Below the pieces are notes generated by a model, which was given only the letters and a program-made list of their open reading frames with translations, made no database searches and was not told the origin of the DNA. 64,000 bases of DNA from Sapria himalayana (taxonomy: Eukaryota; Streptophyta; Magnoliopsida; Malpighiales; Rafflesiaceae): positions 1,256,974-1,320,973 of the forward strand of contig JAREIK010002440.1 in assembly GCA_029783825.1 (NCBI GenBank), written 5' to 3'. Both the position numbers and the translations under genes were made by a program. Shown piece after piece: positions 1-11,790 of this stretch (position 1 is the first letter of the stretch; each line of letters starts with the position of its first letter).

Positions 1-260
1 AGAGAAGATGGAGGAGAAGAAGGGGAAGAAGGAGGAGGAGAAGGAGGGAAAGAAGGGGGAGAAGGAGGGAGAGAAAAAGGAGGAGAATGATGGGGAGAAG
101 GAGGAGAAGAATGAGAGAAAGAAGAAGGGGGAAAAGGAGGGGAAGAAGGGGGAGGAGAATGAGGAGAATGATGAGGAGGAGGAGGAGGAGGAGGAGGGGA
201 AGGATGAGGAGAATGATGAGAATGAGCAAGAGGAGAAGGAGAACAATGAGAAGAAGTAAG
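1..260. repeat. Purine-rich (GA/GGA) simple-sequence tract
   Basis: Almost pure A/G on the plus strand, built from irregular GAAGGAGGA-like units. The tract reads open in several frames (Glu/Lys-rich or Arg-rich) only because it lacks pyrimidines, so no protein is called. It runs off the left edge of the window. The following 261-540 is ordinary AT-rich DNA with nothing recognisable in it. Confidence 0.9.
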
Positions 261-554
261 AGGATGGTGGTGGGTGTGAAGGATGGAAGAAGAAGAACTT
301 TATTGATTTTAAAAAATGCTCTCAAGTGCTAGAGAGAGAATAAAAGCTTTTTAGATAGATAAACTACTAATTTTAGTCATGATGAAGCATTTTTCAAGCT
401 AAAAATGGAGCAAATGAATTTCTTAATGAATAAAAAATCATTTTCGCAACATTTAAATAAAACCATGCATCACCTTCTTCAGAAATTCAATGGAAAAAAA
501 TGGGGAACTCTCAATAGAGTTCTCCCCAACTAATATTGTAATGCTCACTAAAGC

Positions 555-1290
555 TCACAATTTCACTCTTGTGGGAAAATTTTACACGGGCACCCTCGCA
601 TGGAAGATATTTGTGTATCTTATGCATCCTTTATGTTTAAAGGACTAATAAAAATAAAAGTTGTGGATGCCAAGCATATCCTTGTGCAACTGTTCATAAC
701 TGAGGATTTCCATAGGCTATGGTTGAAGAAAGTCTGGTACATCATGGGATACCCTATGAGAACCTTCAAATGGATGCCCAACTTCTCAAAAAAATAGGAA
801 TCCCCCTTGGCCTCGGTATCAGTTTTCCTCTATGCTTCTATTCCATTACTTTAACAAGTTTTTTCTCTATCACATTGCAAAGGTAGTGGGCACCCCTCTT
901 CTTCTCAATGGTGCCACTACAACTCATGCATGACCTAGTGTAGCTTGGTTGTGCATAGAGATGAACTTGCTGCACCACATTCCTCACATAAAGTGGATTG
1001 GCAACAAGGATGGGAAAGACTTCTAGCAACAAATTGTTCTAAAGAACCTCCCAACCTATTGCTCTTTCTGTAATAAGCTTGGGCATAGTGGTGAACAATG
1101 CTTGGTTAGGAAAAAATGGGAGGAAGAAGGGTGGTGGCTAGAAAGTGAAAGAAAGGAGGCAGAGATGGGAAAGAGGATAGTTAGATACCATAAAAAGAAC
1201 CCACGTGCACTAGAATTGAGTCACATTAATGAGGGGGCTGGAATGGTGCTAGTGGAGTATGGAGCTAACAGGGAAGGATAGAGGGAGGAA
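555..1290 (+). pseudogene. LINE ORF1: DUF4283 domain plus CCHC zinc knuckle
   Basis: The translation, across several frames, shows the DUF4283-type series: an FTLVGKF start near 560, EDFHRLWLKKVWYIMGYPMR near 700-750, and HYFNKFFLYHIAKVVGTPL near 845-890. It then shows a CCHC knuckle of spacing C-x2-C-x4-H-x4-C near 1055-1105 (CSFCNKLGHSGEQC). In plant LINEs this protein binds the element RNA. Several stops and frame changes interrupt it, so it is a relic. A basic tail with no recognised domain follows. Confidence 0.8.
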
Positions 1291-1729
1291 GAAGATAGGT
1301 TGGAGGATGCTAGGAGATAGCAAATGATATTAAAAACTGTTGAAATCGATAAAAGGGTTAAGGGCAAATGGTTTGTGGCTCAAAAAAGGAGGGAGGGAGT
1401 AAGGCAGTGGACAGTCACAATGTACAATAGCTCTTAGGGAGAAATAGAGGTGAGAGAAGTGATACAAATATAAACAAATGGGAGGAAGAAAATGGGTAGA
1501 ATATAAAAAATATAAAAGATGGTATAGATATAGCTAGAAACATAAACAAAATGGGTAATAGGGAATGGACTATGGAGGAGATAAAAATCATGGCAATTCA
1601 GCTAGGGAGAGATTGAAATGGTGAAAAAATTGAAGACATAAGCATACTTAAAAAACCTAGAAACATGAAAAAATACCTTAAAATGACATCTGATTCAATG
1701 GCACCACAAGAGCGCAGGATAAATCTAAT

Positions 1730-2400
1730 AACAATATTTAGATACCTTTACTAGAATATAAGGGGGGTAGTAAACTTGCCAACACTAAAATGGCTAATAG
1801 GGGTTGTTCAAATGTATAAAATACTTCTAATAATGCTTGCGGAACCTATGGTGGATAAGGAACAGCTACATAACCACAAAGACATATGGGCTTTGAAAAT
1901 GTCTATTCTAATGAAAATGGTAAGATATGGCTCTTTTGGAGGAATAATTTGAACATAACAATATGTGAAGAATCTGAACAAATAATAAATTTTAGTTTAG
2001 ATAAAGAACAAGAAAAAATAATATCGGTGGTATATGCAAAATATAATAAGGATGGGAGAAAGGAGCTTTGGAGAGATATGGAGAAAATATCAGGCATGGA
2101 TAAAACATGGATTATAGGAGGAGACTTTAATATAATAGAATGGTTAAAGAAAAAAAAAGGAGGAAAACCCCCTAACGCTAAACTATGCTTCACTTTAATG
2201 AGGCTATAACAAAGTCGAATCTAATTGAAGCTAACTTTTTAGGGTCAATATACTTGGTTCAATAACTCGAAAAATAGTGGGACAATATGGGCTGGATTAG
2301 ATAGAGTTCTACATAAAGTCAAAAGGGTGGAAAGGTTTGTCTCTGCGGTAGTGAAACACTTAAATAGAACCTGCTCAGATCATAATTCATTATAATCACT
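1730..2400 (+). pseudogene. LINE apurinic/apyrimidinic-type endonuclease remnant
   Basis: The longest open piece is 1886-2209. It carries IIGGDFNIIEW, the GDFN signature of exonuclease-endonuclease-phosphatase enzymes, followed by a KKGG motif common in plant LINEs. A YTWFNNSKNSGTIWAGLDR-like stretch near 2245-2305 and an SDHN motif near 2375 match the C-terminal catalytic part of the fold. This enzyme nicks target DNA to prime reverse transcription. Stops and frame changes disable it. Confidence 0.78.
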
Positions 2401-2459
2401 ATAGAAAAGGCCAACATCATATGTAACTTATTTAAATTCTAGATTGTTTAGTGTTTACA

Positions 2460-4594
2460 TCATGCATTTAATCGTGAAGTAGAGGAATTCTGGAAACAGG
2501 ATTCTATAGGGAATCCAATGAAAAGATTCGATCTAAAATTAAATAAATTGAAAATGGACTTTAAGACATGGAATAAAGAAATATTTGAAAATATCCACAA
2601 AAATATAAAAGAAGCAGAGGAAAAGGTGGAGAAGAGAGAGCTAGAATTTGAAAATATACACAGTGAAGATACCAGGAGGGAGCTTAGTAAAGCCCAAGCT
2701 GAGTTAAAATTAAAATTGCTTATGCAAGAAATTATTTGGAAACAAAAAGCAACAATAAAATGTTTAAAAAAAGCGACAAAATACAAAGATTTTTTCAAAA
2801 AATGGCAAAGATAAAAATTAAGAAGCAAAGAATAAAAGGAATAAAAAACAATACGGATAAATGGATAGAAATGAGTGCAAGCATAATAAAGAAAAACTTT
2901 GAGGAATTTTTTGAGAATCAATTAAGTGGAGAAGCAAATCTCAGGGGCAGTAGCCTGATACAAAATATAAAATATAAAATAACAAAGAAGGATAATGAAG
3001 AGCTCATGAAATTTCCAGAGGAAGAAGAACTGAAAGTAGTAATTTTCAATTTGGACAAAAAATAGTTCCCCCGCCCATATGTGTGGAACAATGGGTTCTA
3101 TCTAAAATGCTAGCACATTATAAAAGGAGATCTACTAGATGCTATATCTTGGATTTTTTGTGGGGTAGATATTGGCAAGAAATGGGGTAACTCATACATG
3201 GTGATGCTATATCTTGGATTTTTTGTGGGGTAGATATTGGCAAGAAATGGGGTAACTCATACATGGTGATGCTATATCTTGGATTTTTTGTGGGGTAGAT
3301 ATTGGCAAGAAATGGGGTAACTCATACATGGTGCTTATTCCTAAAATTGATAATCTCTAAAAGAGAGAAGATTTTAGACCTATAAGCTTGTACGACTCCA
3401 TTTACAAAATACTAGCTAAGATTCTGCAACACGGATCAGTTGATATCCTTCCCAAAACAATTTCAAAAGAGCAAAAATGATTTATGAAAAATAGATTAAT
3501 AATAGAAAATATCAGCCTAGCAAAAGAGATGCTTAAAGAAATAAGAACAAAAACTAGTGGGCATAATGTGCTAATCAAATTAGAATTATCTAAAGTATTT
3601 GATAGATATGAATAGGATATATTATGCTTTACCATGAGAAAGATCGGATTCACATAAGCATGGATAGATTTGATATATAAATGCATCTCATGCACATGGG
3701 TAAGAATACTTGTAAATAGAGAACTCGGTGGAGAAACTAAACTAGTTAGGGGGGTTAGGCAATGAGATCCCCTCTCACCCTTGATCTTTAACATTTTTTT
3801 AGAGCTTTTAATTATTAACATTAAAAATAAAATGAGAACAGGAAGGATATGGACTTTCAGCCAACCAAAGAACACCCCGCTGGTGGGTTGCTTGGCATAG
3901 CGGATGATGTGATTATCTTCACTAATGGTAGTAGCAGGTTGCTCCACAGCCTGATGGAGGTAAAATTTTATATCTAGAATGCCCAATTTATGAAGGCAAA
4001 TTGAAGACAGATTACTTAGATTTCTTGCTGGACAAGATAAGAAAGAAAATAGTGGGTTGGAAGGATGAAATACTAAATATGAGAAATAGCAAGATAACTT
4101 AAATAACACGCATGCTACAATGCATGTTAATGCACAATTTAAGGATTACTCACCCACTGGTTGCATTAATAAAAAGAATAGAAAAAAAAAATGGCTCAAT
4201 TTCTTTAAGGTATGAAAAATGGCAAAGGAAAACTTCATTGAAATAGAGGGAATGACCTTTTCTATCCAAAACATGAAGCAAGGCTAGGCTTCACTAACCT
4301 GGAGGACTTGGCTAAGGCATGGGAGTGCAAAAGATGGTGGAGGCTAAAAGATAATTACAGCCTATGGACTAAGTTCATAAAAGCTAAATACTGCATAGAG
4401 GGGGATACGAACAGAGAAAGTAAAAGAATTAAAGAAAAACAAGTATGGAAACAAATGCTTAAGCAGAGGAAGCTAGTAGAAAAATACTCAAAGTTGATCA
4501 AAAGTGACTGGAAATAGAATCTAAGTACGGATGGAACCTTCTCTCTTAAATCTGTCAAGGAAAAAATGGGAAGTGGGAAGGAAGAGCAATATTT
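2460..4594 (+). pseudogene. LINE reverse transcriptase remnant
   Basis: An alpha-helical Lys/Glu-rich linker (2518-3065) precedes the polymerase. RT motifs in order are MVLIPKIDN near 3330, REDFRPISL near 3365, ISKEQK...FMKNR near 3460, KLELSKVFDR near 3580, GVRQ-DPLSPLIFNI near 3755, and the catalytic IADDVIIFTNG near 3895. The thumb and C-terminal part (LEDLAKAWECKRWWRLKDNY, 4300-4517) is typical of plant LINEs. It contains many stops, frameshifts and a 65-bp triplication. The stretch ends where the hAT element was inserted. Confidence 0.85.
3138..3332 (+). repeat. Three perfect 65-bp tandem copies inside the LINE RT
   Basis: Units are at 3138-3202, 3203-3267 and 3268-3332, identical by eye, each beginning GATGCTATATCTTGG. 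One unit encodes the expected RT segment (AISWIFCGVDIGKKWGNSYM). Since 65 is not a multiple of three, the extra units shift the reading frame. Confidence 0.95.
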
Positions 4595-4602
4595 GTTTAA
4601 AT
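4595..4602. repeat. Left 8-bp target-site duplication of the hAT element
   Basis: GTTTAAAT directly precedes the terminal TAGAGGTGT. The identical octamer follows the right terminus at 8215-8222. Eight-base duplications are the hallmark of hAT insertion. Confidence 0.95.
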
Positions 4603-7600
4603 TAGAGGTGTTAATCGAGTCGGGTCGGCCCGACCCAACATGAGTCACGGCACGGTTCGGTAGTGCCTGGGTCTGCCCGGCACAAAAATTACTCGTGCCC
4701 GGGCCCGTGCCGAGCTCGTGTAAGGCTCAACCCGTGTCGTGCCGAGGCCAACCGGGCCTTGTGCCGTGCTTGACCCAACACAGTTCGGTGGCCCGTGGTA
4801 TGGCCCGTCAGCACGGTTCAAGGTCACACCCGGTCCCGCGCCCACACCCATAGACATGGGCTCCCGGGTACCCACACCCTCACGAGTCACGACTTACGGG
4901 TCACGACTCACCCTCTTGTGACTCGGTGAGTCGGGCCTAGCTTCCCGCACACAAAGACCAATTGTCGTGTCCAATCAGACCCGACCCGATTCCCTTCCAC
5001 CCCCCAACGGGCAAAAAAAAAATTAAATTTTAACCGTTGGATCTCACCTCCAACAGCTAGGGGGCAGAATCTAACGGCCCTCATGATTCTGCCCCCTAAA
5101 ATATTTAAAAAAATTAAAAAAAACAAAAAAAAATTACTTTTTTTAAAAAAAATTATTTTCTTTAATCTATAAAATCATCCGCACCACTCTATAACTTTTA
5201 TGTTTTTCATAAATATTTATTCTCTCAAATATCACATTTTCACTCTTAAAAATCTTGTTCCTCTCTCTCGTGACTTGGGATTTCATCATTTGGCTTGTCT
5301 TTTTGTGAATCTCAACTCGGGTTTCGAATTTTGAGCTAGACTGAGGTGCACCGTGCACATAATCAACCTCACTGCTTTACTGGGTAATTTATTTTAAGTT
5401 TTTTTTTTCTCTCTCTCAGTCTCTCTCTAGTCTAGTCTCTCTCTCTCTCCAGTCCTAATATAGTTAAATCTAAAATCTATCATCTAGTCTCTACATAAGT
5501 ATCATGTTTAACAAAAATCCTAAAAATGATAAATACTAATGAAACATATTTAAATTTAGACATTGAAAATCTTACATAGAGGTATGAGGCTGCTGAAACT
5601 TTAGTTTCTCCAGTCGTCTCAACCCAAACCTCTAAAAAATAAAAAACTAGGAGGACTTCTGTATGTTGGACTCATTTTAATATAATAAAACAAAAAGAAA
5701 TTTAGGGGTGAGGAAGAAGAAATGACATAGTGCAAATATTATATGAGAATTTTAACTTCTAAGAGTTCGTTTGGGACTGGGCACATTAAGAGGTATGCCG
5801 AATTATGCACCAAAAAAATATGGTCCATTAGATCCTAGGCAAACCCAACTTGGCACTGCATTTTTTGAGACTGGATCTAGTTCAATCTCAAAGTTTACTC
5901 CCTTCATATACTCCAGCGAGTTGGGTAGGGACGGCATGGTCAGACTTATCACATTAATGGGTCTTCCGATCAAATATTAGAAAGATCCAAGGGTAGTACG
6001 CATCATGCAGACATATTTTCAGCCACTAAGAATGGCATACTAAAATTGTATAAGTTAGAAAAACAAAAAATAATTAATGAATTCATGGCATATAGTGGAG
6101 TGGTGTCCGTGACGTCCGATATCTGGACAAGTCAAGATGAATCATCTTATGCATGTCTCACCAGCCACTATGTAGATTCTAACTGGACTATGAATAAACA
6201 AATTTTAGGATTCTCTGAGATTCTCCATCCTCATGATGACCCATCCATTTTTGAGTGTATGATGAAAATCTTTAGGGAATATAAAATTCAAAATAAAATT
6301 ATTAGTGTCACGTTTGATAACACATCTAATAATGAAGTAGCGATTAACATGTTTGTTAGAAATATTAGAGATGCACCATTAGAAAATATTTTTCATGTCA
6401 GATGCATGTGTCACGTGATTAACTTGATTGTTCAAGCGGGTATGAAGGTGTGTTCCCCTGCGTTGGATAATATACGTAATATACTAAAATATATTCGCAC
6501 TCCTCACAGACAACAAAAGTTTGGTAGTCTCTGTTTGTCTGTGAATCTTAAGAAGAAAAAATTCCAATCGGATGTGAGATATCGCTAGAATTACACGTAC
6601 CTGATGTTGGAATCATGTGTTGGATATGAACACGTGATATCCGACTACATCAATAGTAAGAGTGACGGACTTATTATTGACGACACTGAATGAGCTTCAG
6701 AAATTTCATAAATGAAATTCCTGAATATTTTTTATGACACGACGAACATGTGTTCGTCGGTTTATACGCCCATAATTTGCATTGCACTCAAGTGCATATG
6801 CAACATTAGTAGCATATTTAGAAAGTATCGAGCTGACCCGACACTTGACCATATGGTTGTAGAGATGGAAACCAATTACTTAAAGTACTGGTTCACCATT
6901 CCATCTCTTTATTGTCTCGCTACATGCATGGACCCTAGGGTTAAGGTGGAAGGGGTAGAAAACACTCTGACTTACATTTCCTCATGCATAAACCTGGAAG
7001 ACCCACCTGAAGGGTTCATTCATGAGAAGTTGACTGACCTGTTAACATACTACGATACTAGGTATTGTGGTAGTAGTAGTGAGATTGTGATTACTGACAT
7101 GGATACCTTGTTCGGAGATGACAATTTTTCCATTCAACTAGCGAGGGGGAAACGTCGGAGTGGACCATCACATAGGAGCGAGCTTTCTCGGTACTTAGAT
7201 ACCGATTACTGCTCAATCCTATCACATTTTGATACTAAGAATCTTGATATATTACAATAGTGGAAATCATATAAGTCCACCTTTCCCGTGCTATCTAGGA
7301 TGGCACGGGATCTACTGACTCCTCTGGTGTCGAGCGTAGCATCGGAGTCTGCTTTTTTCTATTGTAGTGAACGTGATTTCAAATAGGAAATCGAGATTAC
7401 GTCCAGATATTATTGAGGCCTTAGTCTGTTTGAAGGATTGGGAGGATTCGAGGTTTAGCATCCATGATCGTGCTAGAGCTGGGATAGGGACTACATCCGC
7501 ATTCACTGCGAAAGCGAAGGAGTTGAATGTTGATGATGATGATCCATATGATAGTGATCTTGAAGTTGTGGCTGTTGATGCTCATGATATGCCGATTGAC

Positions 7601-8214
7601 AATTGATGATGATCCACTTCTTTTTGATTTCGATGTTTTATTTTTTATTTATTGTACGCTTTATTTTTACGTTACGTTTGAAACTTGAATTTGTTTGGTT
7701 CGGACCTTCGGTATCTATTGGCTGATTGGTCATTTCTCATTTGGTTTGCTTTGGTTTTTTTGACTTTTTAATTTTTTTTAACAAAATTTTTTGTTTAATT
7801 TATTTGTTTGTTTAAATTTTTCATTTAAAAATTTTAAACTCTATAATTTAATTCTAATAAATTATAAACTAATTTTAATTTTAATTATAAAAATAATTAA
7901 AGTTTGTAATTTAATAAATTTTTAACAATTTTCATTTTATAATTTTAATATATTATACTTTATCTATAATTCTATATATAATATAATATATATTTTATTT
8001 AAACTAAAAAATTAAACTTTAAAATTTTAAAAAAAATTAAACAAGGCCCACGGCCCATGCCCGTACTGCTTGGTTTGGCTTATACGGCTAGGTTTGGCCC
8101 GACCGGGCTTGGCCAGGCATGGCACGTTATAGTAACCGTGTCATGCCTGGCCCAGCAACAAAGCACGGCCGTGCTCTAAAAAAATGGGTCGGTCTGGCCC
8201 TTTTGACACCTCTA
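4603..8214 (+). mobile_element. hAT transposon, family A, transposase-bearing relic (3.6 kb)
   Basis: The termini are TAGAGGTGTTAA on the left and the complement of TAGAGGTGTCAA on the right, flanked by perfect GTTTAAAT duplications. The ends (4610-5000 and 8040-8210) are GC-rich with repeated GTGCCG/CGGCAC words, the usual place for transposase binding sites. Between them lies an AT-rich body with transposase remnants at about 5617-7606. It interrupts the LINE zf-RVT region, so it is younger than the LINE. The shared termini make it a candidate source for the small family A copies elsewhere in the window. Confidence 0.95.
5617..7606 (+). pseudogene. hAT transposase (BED finger, RNase H-like core, C-terminal dimerisation), broken
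   Basis: A BED-like start (RTSVCWTHFNIIK near 5655) and a GPLDPRQTQLGTA segment (5771-5980) lead into the core at 6046-6588. This carries SVTSDIWTSQDESSYACLTS, followed by ISVTFDNTSNNE and FHVRCMCHVINLIVQAG, all typical of the plant hAT catalytic region. 6712-7260 holds the DUF4413-like part (FRKYRADPTLDHMVVEMETN, CMDPRVK). The dimerisation domain (DLLTPLVSSVASESAF, then NVISNRKSRLRPDIIEAL) is split by a frameshift in a six-T run at 7353-7358. Further stops lie near 6588 and 6690. The product would have cut and pasted this DNA family; it cannot be made now. Confidence 0.9.
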
Positions 8215-8222
8215 GTTTAAAT
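8215..8222. repeat. Right 8-bp target-site duplication of the hAT element
   Basis: GTTTAAAT, identical to 4595-4602. The interrupted LINE resumes immediately after it. Confidence 0.95.
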
Positions 8223-9060
8223 GGGCTTTAAATAATAAGAACCCACGAAAAATTAATACTTTCATATGGAAAGTTCTCTCGAATGTCATCCCAATAGATG
8301 ACAACATAAAAAAAAGGCATTCAATTAACCTCAAGGTGAGGATGTTGTTTACAAGATCTAGAATCGCTAGACCCTGCGTTCTCAGAGTGGGAAATAGCAC
8401 TAGAAATCTAGAAAATATTGGAAATAGAAATGCAAATAAAACATAAATATCTTTCGCTCGAGATCAGACTGCTCAAATGGAGCAAAACACATACACTGCA
8501 TAGTACACAGAAATTGATTTAAAATAATATTTCATATTTTGTTATTTGGTGTATTTGGAAGGCTGGGAACAATAGTAGATTTGAGGGGCATAGAATGAAT
8601 ATTGAGGATATTTAGAAAGACATCAAGCTGGAAACCAGAAGAATTTTGGAATCAAGCCCAGTAGCAATTCAGAGTGCTGAACTAGAAAGTGACCCACTTA
8701 ATTTCTAGAAACTCATGGTTAGTAAAGTTAAACTACAAAAAATGGTATTAATTAATTGGGAAAAGCTCTCAAAAAAAAAAGGTTGGCTCTTCATGCTGAA
8801 ATCCTAGCTCTAATGGATGGGTTATGAAAACAATGAGTAAGAGGGCTAATAAATATTTACATACGGTTGGACTCAAAAATATTAGTAGAACTAGTCAACA
8901 AAAAGAGATCTATGTATAGAATGAAGAGGAGATAAAGGACATTGGCCACCTAGTAAAAACCATGAAGGCTTTTATAAAACACATATATAGGGAAGCAAAT
9001 ACCTTGGCAGATAGATTAGCAAAAGAAGGAAAAAAAGAAAACGTACCATGAATACCTAGA
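8223..9060 (+). pseudogene. LINE zf-RVT and RNase H remnant
   Basis: Right after the hAT element the reading frame gives NNKNPRKINTFIWKVLSNV, the zf-RVT linker found after the RT thumb in plant LINEs. An RNase H (RVT_3-type) domain follows. Its C-terminal signature is clear near 8960-9030 (FIKHIYREANTLADRLAKEG). Several stops are present. The element appears to end near 9200, but no poly(A) tail is visible. Confidence 0.8.
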
Positions 9061-9199
9061 AGAATCCCTCCTAGACAAATATAAAGGTATCATAAGGTTG
9101 GACAGTAAAGAATACCCATATATTAGGAAGATTAAAATATGGCATAATATGTGCATTAACAGAAAATAGAATTAGAGAATTAAAGGGGGAGGGGTGTGA

Positions 9200-10680
9200 G
9201 ATATATTTTGTTGTTGCTTTAAAACTTCTTTGTGGAAATTTAGACCCGAATGCTCAAGGTACCATGGCATGGGAAAGAAAGAACCAGGAAGAGAAAGCTC
9301 GGAGGGACAAAAAAAGCAGCAACTGAAACATTCCAATATCCCCTTTGCTATTTTACCCTACTTTTTTGAGTTATTGTGGAAATTAAGAAGGGCATATGTG
9401 GCAACAAGCATTAAGGAGACAGAGGATACCTGATATGAAAGTTTAGCAGTAGAAACAAGAAAAGGATAGCTTAAAGTACAACAAGAAAGAGCATAGGAAT
9501 ATTAAGAGAGACAGATTTGTAGGCTCAAAAATAGAGATTAAGAAGGGTGAAACAAAGAGAAGAAGAAAGGCTAAAGACACGGAAATTCTAGGCTATTTGT
9601 AGACTTTCTGTTGTTTATAAAACATGAAGAGGAAAGGGGGTTTCAAGGGCTAAAGGGTATAGGTTTATCTAGATGTTTGGCATTGCTTTTTTGTTGTCTT
9701 GCAGATATAGGGAATGAGCCCAAGAAGAACATCAAAGATAAAGGGTAGCTGAGATAACTTCGAGAAAAAAAAATAGTAATCTACAGAAATGGATAATCAA
9801 GAGGAGAGAAATTCAAAGACATTGAAAGACTAGGCTATTTTGTTTGAGTTGTATTTATAGAATTCTTCAATTGTAAACCTTGTGGGGAAAGAGAGAAATG
9901 AGGGCTAAAAGGTAGAGGATCATGGGTATATGATGGATGGTGGGCTCCCTTGTTCTTTTTGTTTTTTTAGAAATAGGAAAGGAGACTAAGCAGGATGGCC
10001 TAAAAGTCCTACAATAAAGGACAAAAAGATTAGCTATTCAACAATGCAGAATAGAGTAGAGAGAGACCTAAGGTGCAGCAACAAAGTTGAGGATAGCAGA
10101 ATAGCTAAAAGGGAGGGAGAACCCAAGCAAGAGAGAGAATCTACAAGCTGCAAGTTCTAATTTGTTGTCTAGTGTTTATGTGGTCTATTGTTCTATTTGA
10201 TGTTGATGTAAGGGTAAGGGATAGAGGGAAAAGGGATAGACAAATAGACAATCTTGGTATGAAATTAGAAATGTCTGGAAGTCTTGTTTTGGATGCAAGA
10301 GAGGAGGCAAGAGGAGCAGCCTATAAAGTCGGTAGAAACATCTTATAAAGGAAGGTAGAAATAGCCATCCTAGCATAGCTTAGATCAAGAAGCTCACTGC
10401 CTTGGAGGCAAAAACCTCAGCATCAAAGGAGGGCAGATTGGATAGCAAGAGCAGAGGTGCTAGCAGATAGCAAGAAGGGACAAGGGATAAATAGAAGCCT
10501 TCACGTTATAAAAGAATCTCTTTAAAGAATAGTGCTTGGCAAGGTGGATAGGGTCTAGAGTTTAAGTGGCATGCTTTTTAATGTTTTATCTTTGAAGTCT
10601 AGTGTTTAGGTGGGTTTGTAAAATGGTAAAGGGTAGCAGAATTATAGCTTATATTAATGATATTCCTCTGCCAAAAGAGA
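9200..10680. other. Unclassified purine-rich region with diverged internal repeats
   Basis: No gene is recognised. The plus strand is rich in AAG, AGA and GGG words. Two diverged copies of a segment (about 9565-9660 and 9800-9915) share 'gactaggctatttt...ttgtttataaaac'-like sequence and the 'agggctaaagggta' ending, spaced about 240 bp apart. Short phrases such as 'gatagcaagagcagaggtgctagcag' suggest old tandem duplication. It may be the LTR or leader of an unrecognised retroelement. Confidence 0.4.
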
Positions 10681-10715
10681 AAGTTATATTAATACAACAA
10701 AACCTTTTTAAAAGA

Positions 10716-11379
10716 ACAAGAACAAGAAAAAGACCAAGAAGAATGACAAGAAGAAAAAGAAGAACAAGAACATGAACATGAAGAAGAACAATAACAAGAA
10801 GAACAATAATAATAAGGAGAATATGGGCGACAAGAAGAAGAATAAGAGAAGGGGCGGGGGAGAAGAAGAAGAAGAAACAAGAACATAAACAATAACAAAA
10901 AGAAGAAGAAGAAGAAGAACAACAAAAACAAGAAGAAGAACAAGAAGAACAAGGACAAGAATAAGAATAAGAACACGAAAAAGAATAAGAATAAGAAGAA
11001 CAAGAACAAGAATGGGAAGAAAAAAAAAGAAGAACAAGAAAAAGAACAATAACAAGAATAATAAGAAGAAGAATAAGAAGAAGAACAAGAATAATAAGAA
11101 AAAGAACAAGAAGAAGATCAAGAACAAGAAGAAGAATAAGAACAAGAAAAAGAAGAAGAACAAGAACAAGAAAAACAAGAAAAAGAACAACAACAAAAAG
11201 AAGAAGAACAAGAACAAGAAGAAAAAAAGAAGAACAAGAAGAATAAGAATAAGAAGAATAAAAATAAGAAGAACAAGAAGAAGAATAAGAAAAAGAATAA
11301 TAATAATAATAATAATAATAACAAGAATAAGGACAAGAACAAGAACAAGAATAAGAACAAGAACAAGAAGAATAATAAT

Positions 11380-11414
<35 letters not shown>

Positions 11415-11790
11415 CAATAACAAGAAGACTAAGAACAAGAAGAACATTAACGAGAACAAGAAGAATAAGAACAAGAACAAGAAGAAAGACAAGAATAACA
11501 AGAACAAGAATAAGAATAACAAGAACATGAACATGAACATGAAGAAAAATAAGAAGAAGAACAACAAGAACAAGAAAAATAAGAACAATAAGAACAAGTA
11601 CAAGAAAAAGAAGAAAATGGATAATAAGAGCAAGAATAAGAAGAAAAAGAATAAGTAGAATAAGAATAAGAAGAATGAGAATAAGAATAAGAAGAACAAG
11701 AAGAACGAGACAAAAATTAGAAGTACAAGAATAAGAATAAGAATAAGATTAATAAGAATAAGAACAAGAATAAAAAGATTAACTCAAATA
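10716..11790. repeat. 1.1 kb (AAG/AAC/AAT)n trinucleotide tract
   Basis: More than one kilobase of nearly pure AAN triplets, with AAG, AAC and AAT mixed, interrupted only by rare GGGCGGGG-type or ATGGG islands. Open frames on both strands (Lys/Asn-rich forward; Phe/Leu/Ser-rich reverse) follow from composition and are not called as genes. The region 11790-12100 beyond it is plain AT-rich DNA. Confidence 0.95.

Larger units (their letters stand above)
540..9200 (+). mobile_element. LINE (L1-type non-LTR retrotransposon) relic, split by a hAT insertion
   Basis: The domains occur in the usual plant L1 order on the plus strand: DUF4283-like region and CCHC knuckle (about 555-1290), apurinic endonuclease (1730-2400), reverse transcriptase (2460-4594), zf-RVT linker and RNase H (8223-9060). 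Positions 4603-8214 are a foreign hAT element. Removing it and one copy of its 8-bp duplication rejoins the zf-RVT coding region. There are many stops and frameshifts. The exact 5' end, the poly(A) tail and the target duplication are not identifiable, so the outer limits are approximate. About 5 kb belongs to the LINE itself. Confidence 0.88.

Noticed and set aside
8..332. Glu/Lys-rich and Arg-rich open frames at the window start
   Set aside because: They exist in overlapping frames only because the tract is nearly pure purine and lacks stop-forming T. No start context or domain.
2460..2921. 153-codon minus-strand open frame rich in Phe/Leu
   Set aside because: Antisense of the Lys/Glu-rich LINE linker.
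3402..4109. 235-codon open frame on the minus strand
   Set aside because: It lies opposite the LINE reverse transcriptase, whose motifs are clear on the plus strand. The minus frame has no recognisable domain.
10689..11713. Long Phe/Leu-rich and Lys/Asn-rich open frames
   Set aside because: Product of the AAN trinucleotide tract on either strand. No non-repeat sequence is encoded.
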